From: Agriotes lineatus
Taxonomy: Eukaryota > Arthropoda > Insecta > Coleoptera > Elateridae
Length of the DNA stretch: 64,000 nt
NCBI GenBank assembly: GCA_940337035.1
Contig: CALNHX010001906.1
Span: 62,001 to 126,000 of the forward strand
Direction of reading: 5' to 3'
The notes below the pieces were generated by a model. That model saw only the letters and a program-made list of their open reading frames with translations. It did not search any database and was not told the DNA's origin. The translations under genes were made by a program, and so were the position numbers. Shown in pieces: positions 44,801 to 49,340 of this stretch (position 1 is its first letter; the number at the start of each line of letters is the position of its first letter).

Positions 44801-45677
44801 TTCCTTTTCCATTTCCTGTCACTTCGCTTAGGTATGGCTCTTTCCCTATTTGCGCATTCGCATCTCCCAGTATTGACACTTCGTCATTTTTGGGTAAGTC
44901 CTCATAAATCTTGCTTAGTTTTTCATAAAAATTGTCTTTCACAATATGTTTCGCAACTTCTGTGGGCTTTGTAAGTATATAGATAAAAAAAACACAAGTT
45001 ATACAAAAAACTAACAGTAAAATATTACCTGAAGCAATTCGACCTGCATTAAGATGAGCATACGGCTGAAGCAGACCCCATAAATCCCCATTGTTGGCTA
45101 TGGCATGCTCCAAAAGGGTGGCAGTTAGAGTTACATCTGAATCACTGGGTAAGCACTGCAGCAGAATCTCCTCTAAGAGGTTCTCCAGGCCGGCACAGAG
45201 GTAAACTGCAGCATATCTATCAAAAGCACGATACAAAATTTAAAGATTCAATTAAAATAAACTATTTCTTACTCGTGAACAAATCTAGCGAGTTTAACGT
45301 CTGTCATCCATTGATGAAATCTTCCAACATGAAGCTGTAGCCCTGCTCTTGTTGACTTGCTCTGCCTAAGAGCGCAATCAGCAGACATAGCAAGCATAGC
45401 TGCTGCCCGCTGGCATGCTTTGATGCAAGAATCGGCGAGTGGCGGACACAGAATGATTCTGAAGGACACCATGATGTCATGCTTCGTACATATACCTAGG
45501 TTTGATGCTAATCGCTGCGTCTCCCTGCTTAATCTTACTAAAGCCCGTTGCAGTAGATATGACAGCCTTGGGATTGTTTCTACGCTGACCCGTGACATAT
45601 GATCACGACACCGACCTGTTTGTAACACCCTCAGAATGCAATGGTTTGTCCACGGTAAATGCTGCAGCTCCACAAGA
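20469..45677 (-). CDS. BTBD11: Ankyrin-repeat and BTB/POZ protein (ABTB2/ABTB3-BTBD11 family), last 11 exons
   Basis: Join on the minus strand: 45677-45273, 45216-45029, 37289-37042, 36988-36746, 35942-35784, 33970-33752, 33622-33379, 33330-33008, 32951-32786, 21079-20946, 20888-20469. All junctions are GT-AG and all phases agree, giving 915 residues to a TAA. The N-terminal part is helical and resembles the region before the ankyrin repeats in this family. Ankyrin repeats follow (GHTALMLAAL, WTALTYAAARGHTRCARLLLERGA, GNLDMVVLLLAHGANP). A linker with EGTTLLLADIFSTCF leads to the BTB domain (YVNNPELSDVTFRVEG, FYAHKIVLVTASPR) and its helical tail. BTB domains dimerise and often act as Cullin-3 adaptors; vertebrate ABTB3 is synaptic. 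The start lies upstream and was not found. No break is visible. Confidence 0.93.
20946..21079 (-). CDS. BTBD11: BTB gene exon, central BTB core
   Basis: 134 bp. It encodes RLFYAHKIVLVTASPRLRAM to IRYHIFQ, the conserved substrate-binding face of the BTB fold. The acceptor ACAAG and donor CAG/GTAATT are clear. The first two bases complete a Gly codon begun 11.7 kb upstream. Confidence 0.94.
21080..22109. other. Intron DNA, no recognised feature
   Basis: First kilobase of the 11.7-kb intron. AT-rich, with no coding homology or inverted repeat that I could pair. Confidence 0.5.
22110..22539. mobile_element. Small inverted-repeat element (MITE), copy 1
   Basis: The ends pair: TAAAGTACATTTTTTTTCTA at 22110 against the reverse complement of a TATAGAAAAAAAACGTACTTTA end at 22539, over about 26 bases. 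The inside is AT-rich with no frame. A second element with closely related ends lies at 47690-48141. It is probably a non-autonomous DNA transposon. The class is undetermined and no clear target duplication is seen. Confidence 0.55.
22685..23384 (-). pseudogene. LINE fossil, end of reverse transcriptase and C-terminal domain
   Basis: Read on the minus strand, from 23384 down, broken frames give AQKFGLNINEEDTKYLI (the strand after the RT core), then KISSSVKIQIYQNIVRP, ETWVLRKTYTNKLEAQERKI, and near the 3' end GRPKK and a WRK-like tail. This order is the thumb and C-terminal part of an APE-type LINE ORF2. Several stops and frameshifts make it inactive. The 5' side is cut by the repeat at 23390. 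Confidence 0.8.
23388..24165. mobile_element. Unclassified repeat with palindromic head, copy 1
   Basis: It begins with a short palindrome (TTCCCATACCCATAGGTATAGGGAA, about 23395; that is, TTCCC-ATAC on one side and GTAT-GGGAA on the other). Next come GGAATC, AACCCAAAAAA and TGTCTGTCTGTG words. The same order (palindromic ACTTCC...GGAAGT head, GGATTC, AACCCAAAAAA, GTCTGTCTGTG) is seen at 38107-38727. Both copies abut LINE fossils. The 3' end here is a guess. The class is unknown. Confidence 0.4.
24166..24490. other. Intron DNA, no recognised feature
   Basis: Mostly AT-rich with one C-rich patch (about 24225-24240). It ends at the A preceding the Helitron at 24491. Confidence 0.5.
24491..24840 (+). 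mobile_element. Helitron-type element copy B, 5' part (split by a LINE)
   Basis: It begins TCTTATAACATAAAATCG after an A, as Helitrons do. Its body matches copy A at 48938 over GCTCTCTTTG, CTATCTCCTCCGAAGATACT, GGACCGATTAAGTTG and TCGTAGGCCGGTTTTTATTT. A 31-bp piece ending CTTCTCTAGGCAGCAG is doubled here (about 24658-24718) but single in copy A. The tRNA-like segment follows (GCCTATCACGCGGGAGCCCC, GGTTCGATCCC). The element breaks off at 24840 where the LINE tail begins. The other half is at 29040. Confidence 0.85.
24766..24840 (+). other. tRNA-Asp-like segment inside Helitron copy B
   Basis: CCTATCACGCGGGAGCCCCG and GGTTCGATCCCGTCGAT resemble the anticodon arm to T-arm of tRNA-Asp, with ATC where GTC stands in the real anticodon. 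The B-box is intact. The LINE interrupts directly after this segment. Confidence 0.55.
24841..24862 (-). repeat. (TTA)n 3' tail of the CR1-like LINE
   Basis: Plus-strand AATAATAATAATAATAATAA, which on the element strand is the terminal TTATTA-type repeat. Confidence 0.88.
24902..27715 (-). CDS. CR1-like LINE ORF2: AP endonuclease and reverse transcriptase
   Basis: 937 intact residues from ATG 27715. Residues about 30-260 are an APE-type endonuclease: NIQSITNK, ACVSEHW, GGVCIYTK, AIYRPPNG, ITGDFNIEF, SCIDNIFV and the terminal SDHYPQ with the catalytic His. The reverse transcriptase (about 480-760) has HPIYKKGDK, NYRPISVLPALSKILE, SQFGFLNGRNT, DLSKAFDSMSH, GVPQGSILGPLFFLIYMNDL and the catalytic FADD. 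A thumb segment (PVRLLGVTVDSRLSWK) and a C-terminal domain follow. The enzyme nicks target DNA and copies the RNA there. All catalytic motifs I can check are present. The ATG lies inside ORF1, overlapping it by 17 bases in another frame. Confidence 0.95.
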   Translation of the reverse strand: MITRNKTEVKDDLQTTKATETDRKTATNIIKIMHLNIQSITNKCHALYKLLMEERIDIACVSEHWLTDQTAGLYAIPTFDVASIFCRRENGYGGVCIYTKNHLEAVELIHIKSMSVEKNCEVVGVHLAKHRTVVLAIYRPPNGNIDVFLSTLEDILTWLGDNVEVDTQTVITGDFNIEFREYSSSRSEVVKVMNNFGLVQTIHHPTRIRYHTQSCIDNIFVNTDRAMNAQVLNYTISDHYPQCISLESNSINKATHRRIYSSKNLDRFAEVLSEVEWRTIHSFDPEMMCKNLLKVMGWAVDECFPRKIYKPQGTRPTFSSHLREMKENLKFLCRLQADNGTEDMQRMLDTVKRNYVQAAEEERRRNNLKRIAEADNKAKVIWDIINKETGRTNKCKQGTMPTCEEFNNFFANTGSRIVNQLDKANHTLKANHIAVKFTVLNNFKNTTEEEITDIIKGLKNKTATDVYDMNVRVIKRVDQILAPTLSELFNLCLRVGKFPDQLKIAKVHPIYKKGDKGSCANYRPISVLPALSKILEVILHKRISEYFIQYNYFTDSQFGFLNGRNTKKALDSLYTFVCSEINDKKKTASFMCDLSKAFDSMSHDIFLQKLNNYGITGKAYNIVENYLQNRRQLTVVDGHRSRTCSVMRGVPQGSILGPLFFLIYMNDLPSYIPAHVAMFADDTTLTTSGETTNDLNVNMANAIEAADGWFVSNELLLNKEKTSRINYTTDRWLDADKPVRLLGVTVDSRLSWKAQVEDLSLALSRVNFAIKRIRQTSSEAAAKTAYYSLFHSRLAYAIEIWGHTTHIQKILIEQKRALRSIANVSRRTSCRPLFCKYGILTVVSMYIFKTLTDIHIERRHGLATRGSKHDYFTRGHDLLEGPNSRMITTDYLNRGVSWYNRCPKEWKDDGFTTKLKSFMKQHVFYNVDEFIMCIQTY
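27699..29018 (-). CDS. CR1-like LINE ORF1 with PHD-type zinc finger and coiled coil
   Basis: 439 residues from ATG 29018. The first 100 residues hold two Cys/His clusters. One is PHD-like: CAHCKQKL, CTTSKCGNRYHIECVGL, WNCPKCENI. The other is CNYCKSDI, CMLCSNCSNTYHPSCG, IICNDC. A predicted coiled coil follows (ITDLKKEIEDLTQKRSSLKR), then a Gln/Ser-rich linker and a basic region with VSRYIFWLEKRN near the end. ORF1 proteins with a PHD finger are known from CR1-group LINEs. They bind the element RNA in particles. The frame has no break. The TAA lies 17 bases into ORF2, so ORF2 may be made by reinitiation. Confidence 0.9.
   Translation of the reverse strand: MAPTCAHCKQKLSKYEDIINCTTSKCGNRYHIECVGLCPAKYTDLSSSGQLNKWNCPKCENITYKKTCNYCKSDIPDENPCMLCSNCSNTYHPSCGSRKTSIVGGEIICNDCKKNSATSAAKPACPDDTSQTRDTSDHSEPQTEESLQGTITDLKKEIEDLTQKRSSLKREVSQLELDKSSLASLLTNMIRTEMESMKLQLMSNWEQLRREIIEQIPKTDKTSKAQPMQINSASIQTKQQQNNTKSVIAQGTYKQALQVNKKQANTSSERTSLQKSNIVAPPPSQTPKPDNLKILEAVQKHKMKEIIELANTNISQTNENDDGFTTIKKRSSRKKTSTQSVYGIAENTTLKGINKRAWVLVRRVHPEVSESHLVEHIAKLIKSKDITCSRVDSKSPAGSFKVGVDFSHKDVLMDPQNWPKNIVVSRYIFWLEKRNDNPK
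29040..29119 (+). mobile_element. Helitron-type element copy B, 3' part
   Basis: It resumes at ATGCATC, matching copy A downstream of its tRNA-like segment. It carries the 3' hairpin CGAAC...GTTCG (about 29089-29105) and ends CTAG at 29116-29119, before a T. The CTAG/T end and hairpin are the standard Helitron 3' signature. Confidence 0.85.
29121..29750 (-). pseudogene. LINE fossil, reverse transcriptase fragment
   Basis: On the minus strand, GDYQCGFRANRSITDQIF (the RT 'GFRxxRST' region) is followed by a KAMTALKGRN word and further down YAGDIAIITRT, a mutated form of the catalytic YADD strand (Asp to Gly). The frames are broken. It belongs to an APE-type LINE of the same general kind as the fossil at 42935. 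Confidence 0.75.
29750..29897 (-). repeat. 73-bp tandem duplication within a LINE fossil
   Basis: The piece from CGCAACTCTCTTGACCCTTT to GGCAATGCTATAG occurs twice head to tail, at about 29750-29821 and 29827-29898, with three or four differences. It is a local duplication of RT-coding sequence. Confidence 0.85.
29898..31900 (-). pseudogene. LINE fossil, endonuclease and partial reverse transcriptase
   Basis: From the 5' side (31743 down), the minus strand gives MDTARAERKEINNF then ILMSDWNGRIGRDINRAMEC, a linked FCQINDILIGNSL and RIVDYIIYT. This is the endonuclease domain and closely matches the intact one at 63410-63760 (GDWNARVGRDQNRGMGC). Further down are NCDNYRAVCLTSVVFKIYTR (30540) and TAFRIHRRTSDNI, from the RT fingers and palm. 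The frames are broken at many points. The element is a degenerate relative of the terminal LINE. Confidence 0.8.
31901..32785. other. Intron DNA, LINE-like upstream region then AT-rich sequence
   Basis: 31900-32100 (minus strand) still has weak endonuclease-like sequence. 32100-32785 is AT-rich and without recognised features, apart from a TATATATA run near 32386. Confidence 0.4.
32786..32951 (-). CDS. BTBD11: BTB gene exon, start of the BTB domain
   Basis: 166 bp, acceptor TTTTGTAG, donor GAAG/GTAAAA. It encodes KEGTTLLLADIFSTCFGWEP to YVNNPELSDVTFRVEG, the linker and first strands of BTB. It splits a Gly codon with the exon 11.7 kb downstream. Confidence 0.95.
33008..33330 (-). CDS. BTBD11: BTB gene exon, helical region after the ankyrin repeats
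   Basis: 323 bp, phase begins inside a Gly codon. It encodes GTATKDHRSS, then MQIKALQEAMYHSAENNHLD and LPLLFNIFRYSK. The donor AAG/GTTTGT is weaker than the others. The following intron is 56 bp. Confidence 0.93.
33379..33622 (-). CDS. BTBD11: BTB gene exon, ankyrin repeat
   Basis: 244 bp. It encodes VACGAGNLDMVVLLLAHGAN, then AMSVAAAHGQRAILQKLV, two ankyrin-type repeats. The donor is GAAG/GTACTG and the intron after it is only 48 bp. Confidence 0.94.
33752..33970 (-). CDS. BTBD11: BTB gene exon, ankyrin repeats
   Basis: 219 bp, phase 0 at both ends. It encodes ALLDAGASLDVETP and WTALTYAAARGHTRCARLLL, a textbook ankyrin repeat. The donor is CAG/GTAAGG. Confidence 0.95.
33971..35783. other. 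1.8-kb intron without a recognised element
   Basis: A 97-codon plus-strand frame at 34495-34788 has no recognisable domain. No long inverted repeat or LINE sequence is visible. Confidence 0.5.
35784..35942 (-). CDS. BTBD11: BTB gene exon, first ankyrin repeat
   Basis: 159 bp, phase 0 at both ends. It encodes VELAFRLMLTGRPELIQQAM then GHTALMLAALINDDITLV. The donor is GTA/GTAAGT. Confidence 0.93.
36003..36613. mobile_element. Foldback element with ~265-bp inverted repeats, in an intron
   Basis: The left arm (about 36010-36285) and right arm (about 36335-36607) are reverse complements with scattered differences. Pairs include GGGGTAGTAAAAAACACC with the reverse complement of its right counterpart, ACATGTTTCGACTTAACAAG, and GGCCACGCCGAACAAGG. 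About 50 bases separate the arms. No frame is present. It lies wholly in the intron between 35942 and 36746, so it would be transcribed as a hairpin in the pre-mRNA. The class is unknown. Confidence 0.85.
36746..36988 (-). CDS. BTBD11: BTB gene exon, helical region before ankyrin repeats
   Basis: 243 bp, phase 0 at both ends. It encodes ELCYERAYVVLPPLVEWLRV to LEASRQIQ. The donor is CAG/GTTGGG. Confidence 0.93.
37042..37289 (-). CDS. BTBD11: BTB gene exon, helical region
   Basis: 248 bp. It encodes GALALPRWASISSVNSGRDS (Ser/Gly-rich) then MTTCVGSLSELQELIGRMQP and QLEHGEQGGSAVQ. The intron to the next exon is 53 bp; the intron upstream is 7.7 kb. Confidence 0.93.
37398..38130 (-). pseudogene. 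LINE fossil A, 3' part (thumb and C-terminal domain)
   Basis: On the minus strand: QEVDKFKYLGVMVSSDGDRE (about 38090-38030), then a broken YNTLIKPIAMYGAE, AERKILRTILGP, WLGHVMR, and a final QSRWLDEVKHDLL. This is the end of an APE-type LINE ORF2. The 5' parts of the same fossil probably continue at 38730, 40190 and 41869, with later insertions between. Confidence 0.8.
38107..38727. mobile_element. Unclassified repeat with palindromic head, copy 2
   Basis: It starts with ACTTCCTTTTACAATAAAGG and then AAGT, a palindrome, followed by GGATTC, AACCCAAAAAACATG and GTCTGTCTGTG. It ends near TGTAAAAGGAAGT (38716-38728), the reverse complement of ACTTCCTTTTACA. It has the same word order as 23388. 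It sits in LINE fossil A. Confidence 0.45.
38728..39032 (-). pseudogene. LINE fossil A, linker between endonuclease and reverse transcriptase
   Basis: A lysine-rich minus-strand frame (NVKKVKTRLKWLRSNRDEDE, KEYKEKQKECNRTIK) resembles the basic linker that follows the endonuclease in LINE ORF2 proteins. It is assigned by position and composition, so confidence is modest. Confidence 0.55.
39033..40186. mobile_element. Foldback element with ~500-bp inverted repeats
   Basis: Left arm about 39033-39525 and right arm about 39680-40186, paired over nearly their whole length. Examples: ACATGGGTAACTTTTGTATT with the reverse complement ending at 40180; GGATTCTTAATGAGCTCTCA at 40097 and its partner at 39115; CACTAGTGCCATGATCACAA in both arms. 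The central ~155 bases also contain a short inverted pair (GTGCCT...AGTAGTGTC). No frame is present. It interrupts LINE fossil A in the 7.7-kb intron. Confidence 0.9.
40190..40591 (-). pseudogene. LINE fossil A, endonuclease part
   Basis: Minus-strand sequence with a broken endonuclease reading. Near the mariner edge it gives the strand ending in VLGDFNAQIG (read across TTTAATGCACAGATTGGC), a GDFNA motif. The homologous stretch in LINE fossil B is at 44850. The mariner split it at a TA. Confidence 0.7.
40592..41868 (+). mobile_element. Mariner element with intact inverted repeats and TA duplication
   Basis: Terminal repeats CGAGGGCGGGATGATAATTA (40592) and the reverse complement TAATTATCATCCCGCCCTCG-like end at 41868 pair over about 28 bases with one or two differences. 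TA flanks both sides (40590-40591 and 41869-41870). The length of 1277 bp is that of a full mariner. The inside holds a decayed transposase. The insertion lies in LINE fossil A and splits its endonuclease region. Confidence 0.93.
40900..41805 (+). pseudogene. Mariner transposase, decayed
   Basis: Plus-strand words of a mariner transposase are readable in order: the helix-turn-helix (SEIANRVNISKELVCDIL), a KLSA then WVPRLLTF linker, the first catalytic-Asp strand (ASVFCDAKGILMIDYL), the ENARSHTG strand, and the SDFGLFPKLNIFLGG strand. In-frame stops (for example after KDK and after KLSA) and frameshifts destroy the frame. Transposase would cut and move the element. This copy cannot. Confidence 0.9.
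41869..42060 (-). pseudogene. LINE fossil A, endonuclease part beyond the mariner
   Basis: The minus strand gives ILYTEAHTDEEKEQFYEKLK then EEITREDLIIRG, the helix before the GDFN strand of APE endonucleases. It joins the piece at 40591 once the mariner is removed. Confidence 0.75.
42061..42934. other. Intron DNA, no recognised feature
   Basis: AT-rich, without long frames or paired repeats. Confidence 0.5.
42935..44985 (-). pseudogene. LINE fossil B, nearly full ORF2
   Basis: From the 5' side (44985 down), the minus strand gives a NFYEKLSKIYEDL helix, then VSILGDANAQIGKEPYL (mutated GDFNA), DHLMATKDI and AETDHYLVVAKI, the end of the endonuclease with its His. At 44031-43273 the reverse transcriptase reads IIDFKMFFDSVSRKELI, KTRGLPTSNHIQ and AYVDDIAVIG, with the catalytic YVDD kept. 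At 43499-43035 it gives ETIAISKKEDVKIIERKI and RLQWAGHIVSRKP. Breaks occur between these. It is older than the intact CR1 element and of another group. Confidence 0.88.
45029..45216 (-). CDS. BTBD11: BTB gene exon, N-terminal region
   Basis: 188 bp. It encodes YAAVYLCAGLENLLEEILLQ then LLEHAIANNGDLWGLLQPYA, helical. The donor is TTCAG/GTAATA. The reading past this donor enters LINE fossil B and is not coding for the gene. Confidence 0.93.
45273..45677 (-). CDS. BTBD11: BTB gene exon, most upstream exon found
   Basis: 405 bp, acceptor ATTTCTAG, donor ACGA/GTAAGA. It encodes LVELQHLPWTNHCILRVLQT, then SRETQRLASNLGICTKHDIM and QLHVGRFHQWMTDVKLARFV. The region resembles the histone-fold-like helical part that precedes the repeats in ABTB2/ABTB3. 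The exon before it is not in the 18 kb upstream, as far as I can see. Confidence 0.9.
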
Positions 45678-45848
45678 CTAGAAATTATAAATATCAGTGT
45701 AATAGAATAGAATAGAATAGAATAGATTTTTATTTGTGAGAATAATTTTTTAAATTCAAATGTTTTGATATTACAAGAAGATCGATGTTTAAAAATGTGT
45801 AATTTCATACCTTTACAAATAGCATTTGAAGGATTTGAACATTCTAAG

Positions 45849-46267
45849 TAGGAATGCGCCAAAGCATCGATTCGGCTTCGGTATTCGGCCGAATCGGCCT
45901 ATTTTTCAGTTATTCGCGTTTTGAGCTGAACTTTAGACCCTGGTTTAGACTACATATATTCCAAATGGATAAAAAATAAGTGGTGTTTGAAAATATGGTG
46001 TTGTGTGATAATTAAAAATTTGTGAAGTGCAAAAAGAAAAAAAAATCTTTATTTTTGTGTTGAAGTAGTTCTTATTTTTTTTACAAATATTTGATAATGG
46101 TTGTTGGTAGGTCTGTTATTTCGTATTTCAATATCTGTGTCGTTTATTTCACTTGTGTGTTTCTAAAATGTATTTGCTAAATAAACCACTTCGTGCTTCG
46201 GCGAAAATTTAGGATGAATATTTGGTATTCGGCCGAAGCAGAAAAAACCCACTTCGGCGCATCCCTA
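45849..46267. mobile_element. Non-autonomous hAT-type element
   Basis: Terminal repeats TAGGAATGCGCCAAAG at 45849 and the complement of CTTCGGCGCATCCCTA at 46267 pair with two mismatches. TAGGGATGCGCCGAAG-type ends are characteristic of hAT elements. Flanks ATTCTAAG (45841-45848) and ATTCTACT (46268-46275) match at 6 of 8 positions, fitting an 8-bp hAT duplication. The interior has repeated ATTCGGCCGAA words and no frame. Confidence 0.75.
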
Positions 46268-46275
46268 ATTCTACT

Positions 46276-46789
46276 AATAATTCTTTATGCATTTTATACC
46301 TATTTTACAACAACAATCGCAATCTGCCACTCCAAGTAATAATGATTAAATTGGTGACAAAACTTTAAAGCTGGATTTTTGTGAAGAAAAACATACGATC
46401 ACTATAAGACTCACTTTAAATCCACGATTCCTCTGTCAATATAGAAAGTCAATCTGTATATTTAAAACAGAAGTTGTTTTCTTTGTTGAGCTAGTTTACG
46501 ACTTCTACTACTACTACTACTGCACCAATTTTTATCATTCTTTTGTTTTAAATGAAAATTATTAACAAGAGGCTTGTTATTGCATGGTCTTTCTTTTATT
46601 TCATTAACCAATTTGTTGTAATATGTTTCAGATTCATAGCTAAATGTGTCACCACCTCCTAATTTTGGTATGATGACCTTTCTAACTAGTTTTAATTTAA
46701 ATTTGTAGAAGCTTGAAAATTGATAAATCTGTAGATCAACAAAAATTATATGGTACGAAACATCAGTTGCTAACGTATACGCTATAGAG
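46276..46789. other. No recognised feature
   Basis: AT-rich. A CTACTACTACTACTACT run lies at about 46504-46520. Confidence 0.45.
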
Positions 46790-47240
46790 CTATCACAAAA
46801 ATTGTCTTACTATTCAGTATTCGGCCTTACTTATTATTCGTGGAAATGCCGAATACTGTGTTATATTCGGTTTAGTATGCGGCTTTCAATAACAAAGGTT
46901 AAAAAATAAATGAGTTCCACATTTTAAAAGGTATAAATATTAGTTTACTACCAAAAAATAGTAAAACAACAAAACAGGCACGATGGTTTACAACTTTTAT
47001 TATCTTTGTCATTTATGTTTTTCATTTATATCACCAATTTTTTAACATAGACCTGAACCTAAAAAACTAACGCATTTATAACATGCAACATCATATAGAG
47101 CAGGTTTGCCAAGTTTTAACACGTTTTTTTTTTTGGTGAGCAGTTGTGCAATAGCACTATTCGGTATTCAGCCAAACAACTAAGCTGAATATTTGGTATT
47201 CAGTATTCGGCCATTTTCCTAATTCATTACATCCCTAGTA
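46790..47240. mobile_element. hAT-like fragment related to 45849-46267
   Basis: It shares TATTCGGCC and CGAATACT words and ends in a CATCCCTAG-type right end near 47237. No matching left end was found, so it is called partial. Confidence 0.4.
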
Positions 47241-47689
47241 CGCATTAATGTGTGTTAATTATTTTTCCTGGAACTATCAAGTAGGTAATATAAAAAATAT
47301 AAAACTGATTTGACATGTGAAAGTTTATGATGCCCTGCCTAGGATGGTAAAATTTAAACAGACTCTTACGTCACTTTCTTACTCCAGTTTCAGGAAAATT
47401 TATTAATTTCGTCATGGCGGCACAATGTGCATTTCTTTAACCACCTTGATTTTTATTTTCATTTAAACTAAAACTAATTTTGTCGGTCTTTAAAACAAGA
47501 ATTTTTGCAGTTTCAGGAAAAATTTTATACATTCCACGTCTGTAAAATTATCTTGCAAGACTCGATGCGTGAGGTAGGTACTCAGTCTAATGGCCTTATA
47601 CATTATGAAAAATAAGGTTCCTTTTGGCTTAGATACAGATTTTAAACAGGTTTTCAAATATAAATAATCGTTTAGAATTGCATCAAACA

Positions 47690-48141
47690 GTGTACATTTT
47701 TTTCCTATAAAAATTTTGAAGGTCAAAGAATTTAGGGTTTATGTTGGCATTACTTGGATTCGTTTAAAAAATATATATTGGCAGAATTTGTTTTAGTAAC
47801 TTTTAGAACCAAAAATTGATGGGAAATTTAAAATCTGGCATTAAAGGAGTTTTGTTTTTTGGTAGTCTTTCGTAAACTTCTTCTACTGGCATGTTAGGCT
47901 GCAGATCCAACAGTTCCTCTGCACACCTCAGAATTGCTTTTTTTGCATTTAATTTTAAAAGATTCCGTTTTTTTTGCATATTCATTTTAAAAAAAGAAAA
48001 ACTGACAATTTAATTTTAAATGTCAAAATGATACAAGTCGTTTACAGAAAAACCTAAGGAAAATAAAATTTCTAATAATTTAAAAAAAGCAGTTTTGCCA
48101 ATTTTATCTTGACCTTGAAACTAGGAAAAAAACGTACTTTA
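47690..48141. mobile_element. Small inverted-repeat element (MITE), copy 2
   Basis: GTGTACATTTTTTTCCTATA at 47690 pairs with the complement of a CTAGGAAAAAAACGTACTTT end at 48140. The pairing extends to AAGGTCAAAG and its partner CTTGACCTTGAA. The ends resemble those of 22110-22539. The 60-codon frame inside (47803-47985, minus) is not assigned. Confidence 0.6.
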
Positions 48142-48937
48142 CAGGGTCCAGCAATGATGCAGGGGTGGAAGATATCGCTAAAATTACGAGAGTTACATTA
48201 ACATTGTGTATATAAAAGTTGTAGGTACAAATGTGATGCACATTACTAAAATAGTTTTGATTATATAGGGTGGCTCAAAAAAGTGTGGTGAATCAAACTT
48301 ACTTTTTTTAATGGAATGCCCTATATTTAGGCAGCTTAAAAGTTGTACATGGATCCATCGTCAATTGTTTTGGAGATATTAACGATTATATACAATGCAT
48401 GCTAAACTTCAAGCGGCTGCTGTAAGTGACAGAAAACACTTGAATGTAGGAAAACGTTACCAAAAAATTATGTTTTTCGTGAACTACCTTTTGAGTATAA
48501 AATCTCTGTATTAATGCTATACAGGCTGAACACTTGAAAATTAAATAATTTCGATTTTTTAAAAACTGACGTCCTGTATATTTTTGTATTTTTGAAAAGC
48601 TCTTTTAATGAGCTTTCTTTTGATATGCTACTTCATAACTGCAAATCCAACTGTTTCTTAAATATGTGTGTTTGAACATAAAAAAACAATTTAAGATGCT
48701 TTATTTCCAGGGATAATAAACAATTGCTGTTAAATAATTGAAGCACAGAATAAACACCTAACGGATTCAGAAGCAACACTCGCGGCGGCGGCTTTGATAT
48801 TCGGGTAGCCAATTTCAGCTATGGCGGCCATATTGAAAGACAGTAGAGCAAGCAGGAGATTAAAAAAATTACATATGATTGCACACCACCGACCACTTTT
48901 TAATGCACTTATGTGCAAATAAATCTCATTTTTCTAA

Positions 48938-49340
48938 TCTTATAACATAAAATCGTTGCTCTCTTTGTATGTTTGCGTGTACATATGTTTGTTCTCTATC
49001 TCCTCCGAAGATACTGGACCGATTAAGTTGTATGATGGCTTAAAAGTTTGCTAATTTTTAGACTTAGATCGTAGGCCGGTTTTTATTTTCAAAAAAAGCG
49101 TGAAAAAGTTGTAATTTAATTAACTCCTCTAGGCAGCAGAGCGGAGCGCCTATCACCGTGAACTATTAGCTCGGGTGCGCGCATTATTCAAACAAGAGAG
49201 GCTGGTCCTGCGGTAGAGTGCTGGCCTATCACGCGGGTGGCCCGGGTTCAATCCCGCCGATGCATCCTTTTTTTTTAAATTTATATTAATGAATCTCTCT
49301 TAATTTTGCGAACCGAAACGTAGTTCGAGTGGCTCACTAG
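48938..49340 (+). mobile_element. Helitron-type element copy A, uninterrupted, 403 bp
   Basis: It starts TCTTATAACATAAAATCG after A (48937) and ends CTAG before T (49341), as Helitrons insert between A and T. A CGAAC...GTTCG hairpin precedes the 3' end (about 49309-49326). A tRNA-Asp-like segment is in the second half. It carries no Rep/helicase gene and so must use the enzyme of another element. It is the model that shows where copy B at 24491 was broken. Confidence 0.88.
49198..49264 (+). other. tRNA-Asp-like segment inside Helitron copy A
   Basis: GGTCCTGCGGTAGAGTGCTG, then GCCTATCACGCGGGTGGCCC and GGTTCAATCCC give A-box-like and B-box sequences resembling tRNA-Asp with ATC in place of the GTC anticodon. 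A CCTTTTTTTT run follows, like a polymerase III stop. It is not a working tRNA, because the acceptor stem is missing. Confidence 0.55.

Noticed and set aside
44511..45028. Continuation of the BTB-gene exon into 44511 as one 241-codon ORF
   Set aside because: A GT donor follows TTCAG at 45028, and the downstream residues are LINE endonuclease sequence; the exon at 37289 joins in the right phase.
47803..47985. 60-codon minus-strand ORF (PNMPVEEVYERLPKNKTP)
   Set aside because: It lies inside a MITE-like element, is short and has no recognised match. It could be a captured gene fragment, but the evidence is too thin.
48724..48918. 62-codon minus-strand ORF (MAAIAEIGYPNIKAAAASVA)
   Set aside because: It overlaps the arm of a nested inverted-repeat element and the Helitron junction, and has no match that I recognise.
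49198..49264. A functional tRNA-Asp gene
   Set aside because: The anticodon is altered, the acceptor stem is missing and the segment lies inside a mobile element with two copies.
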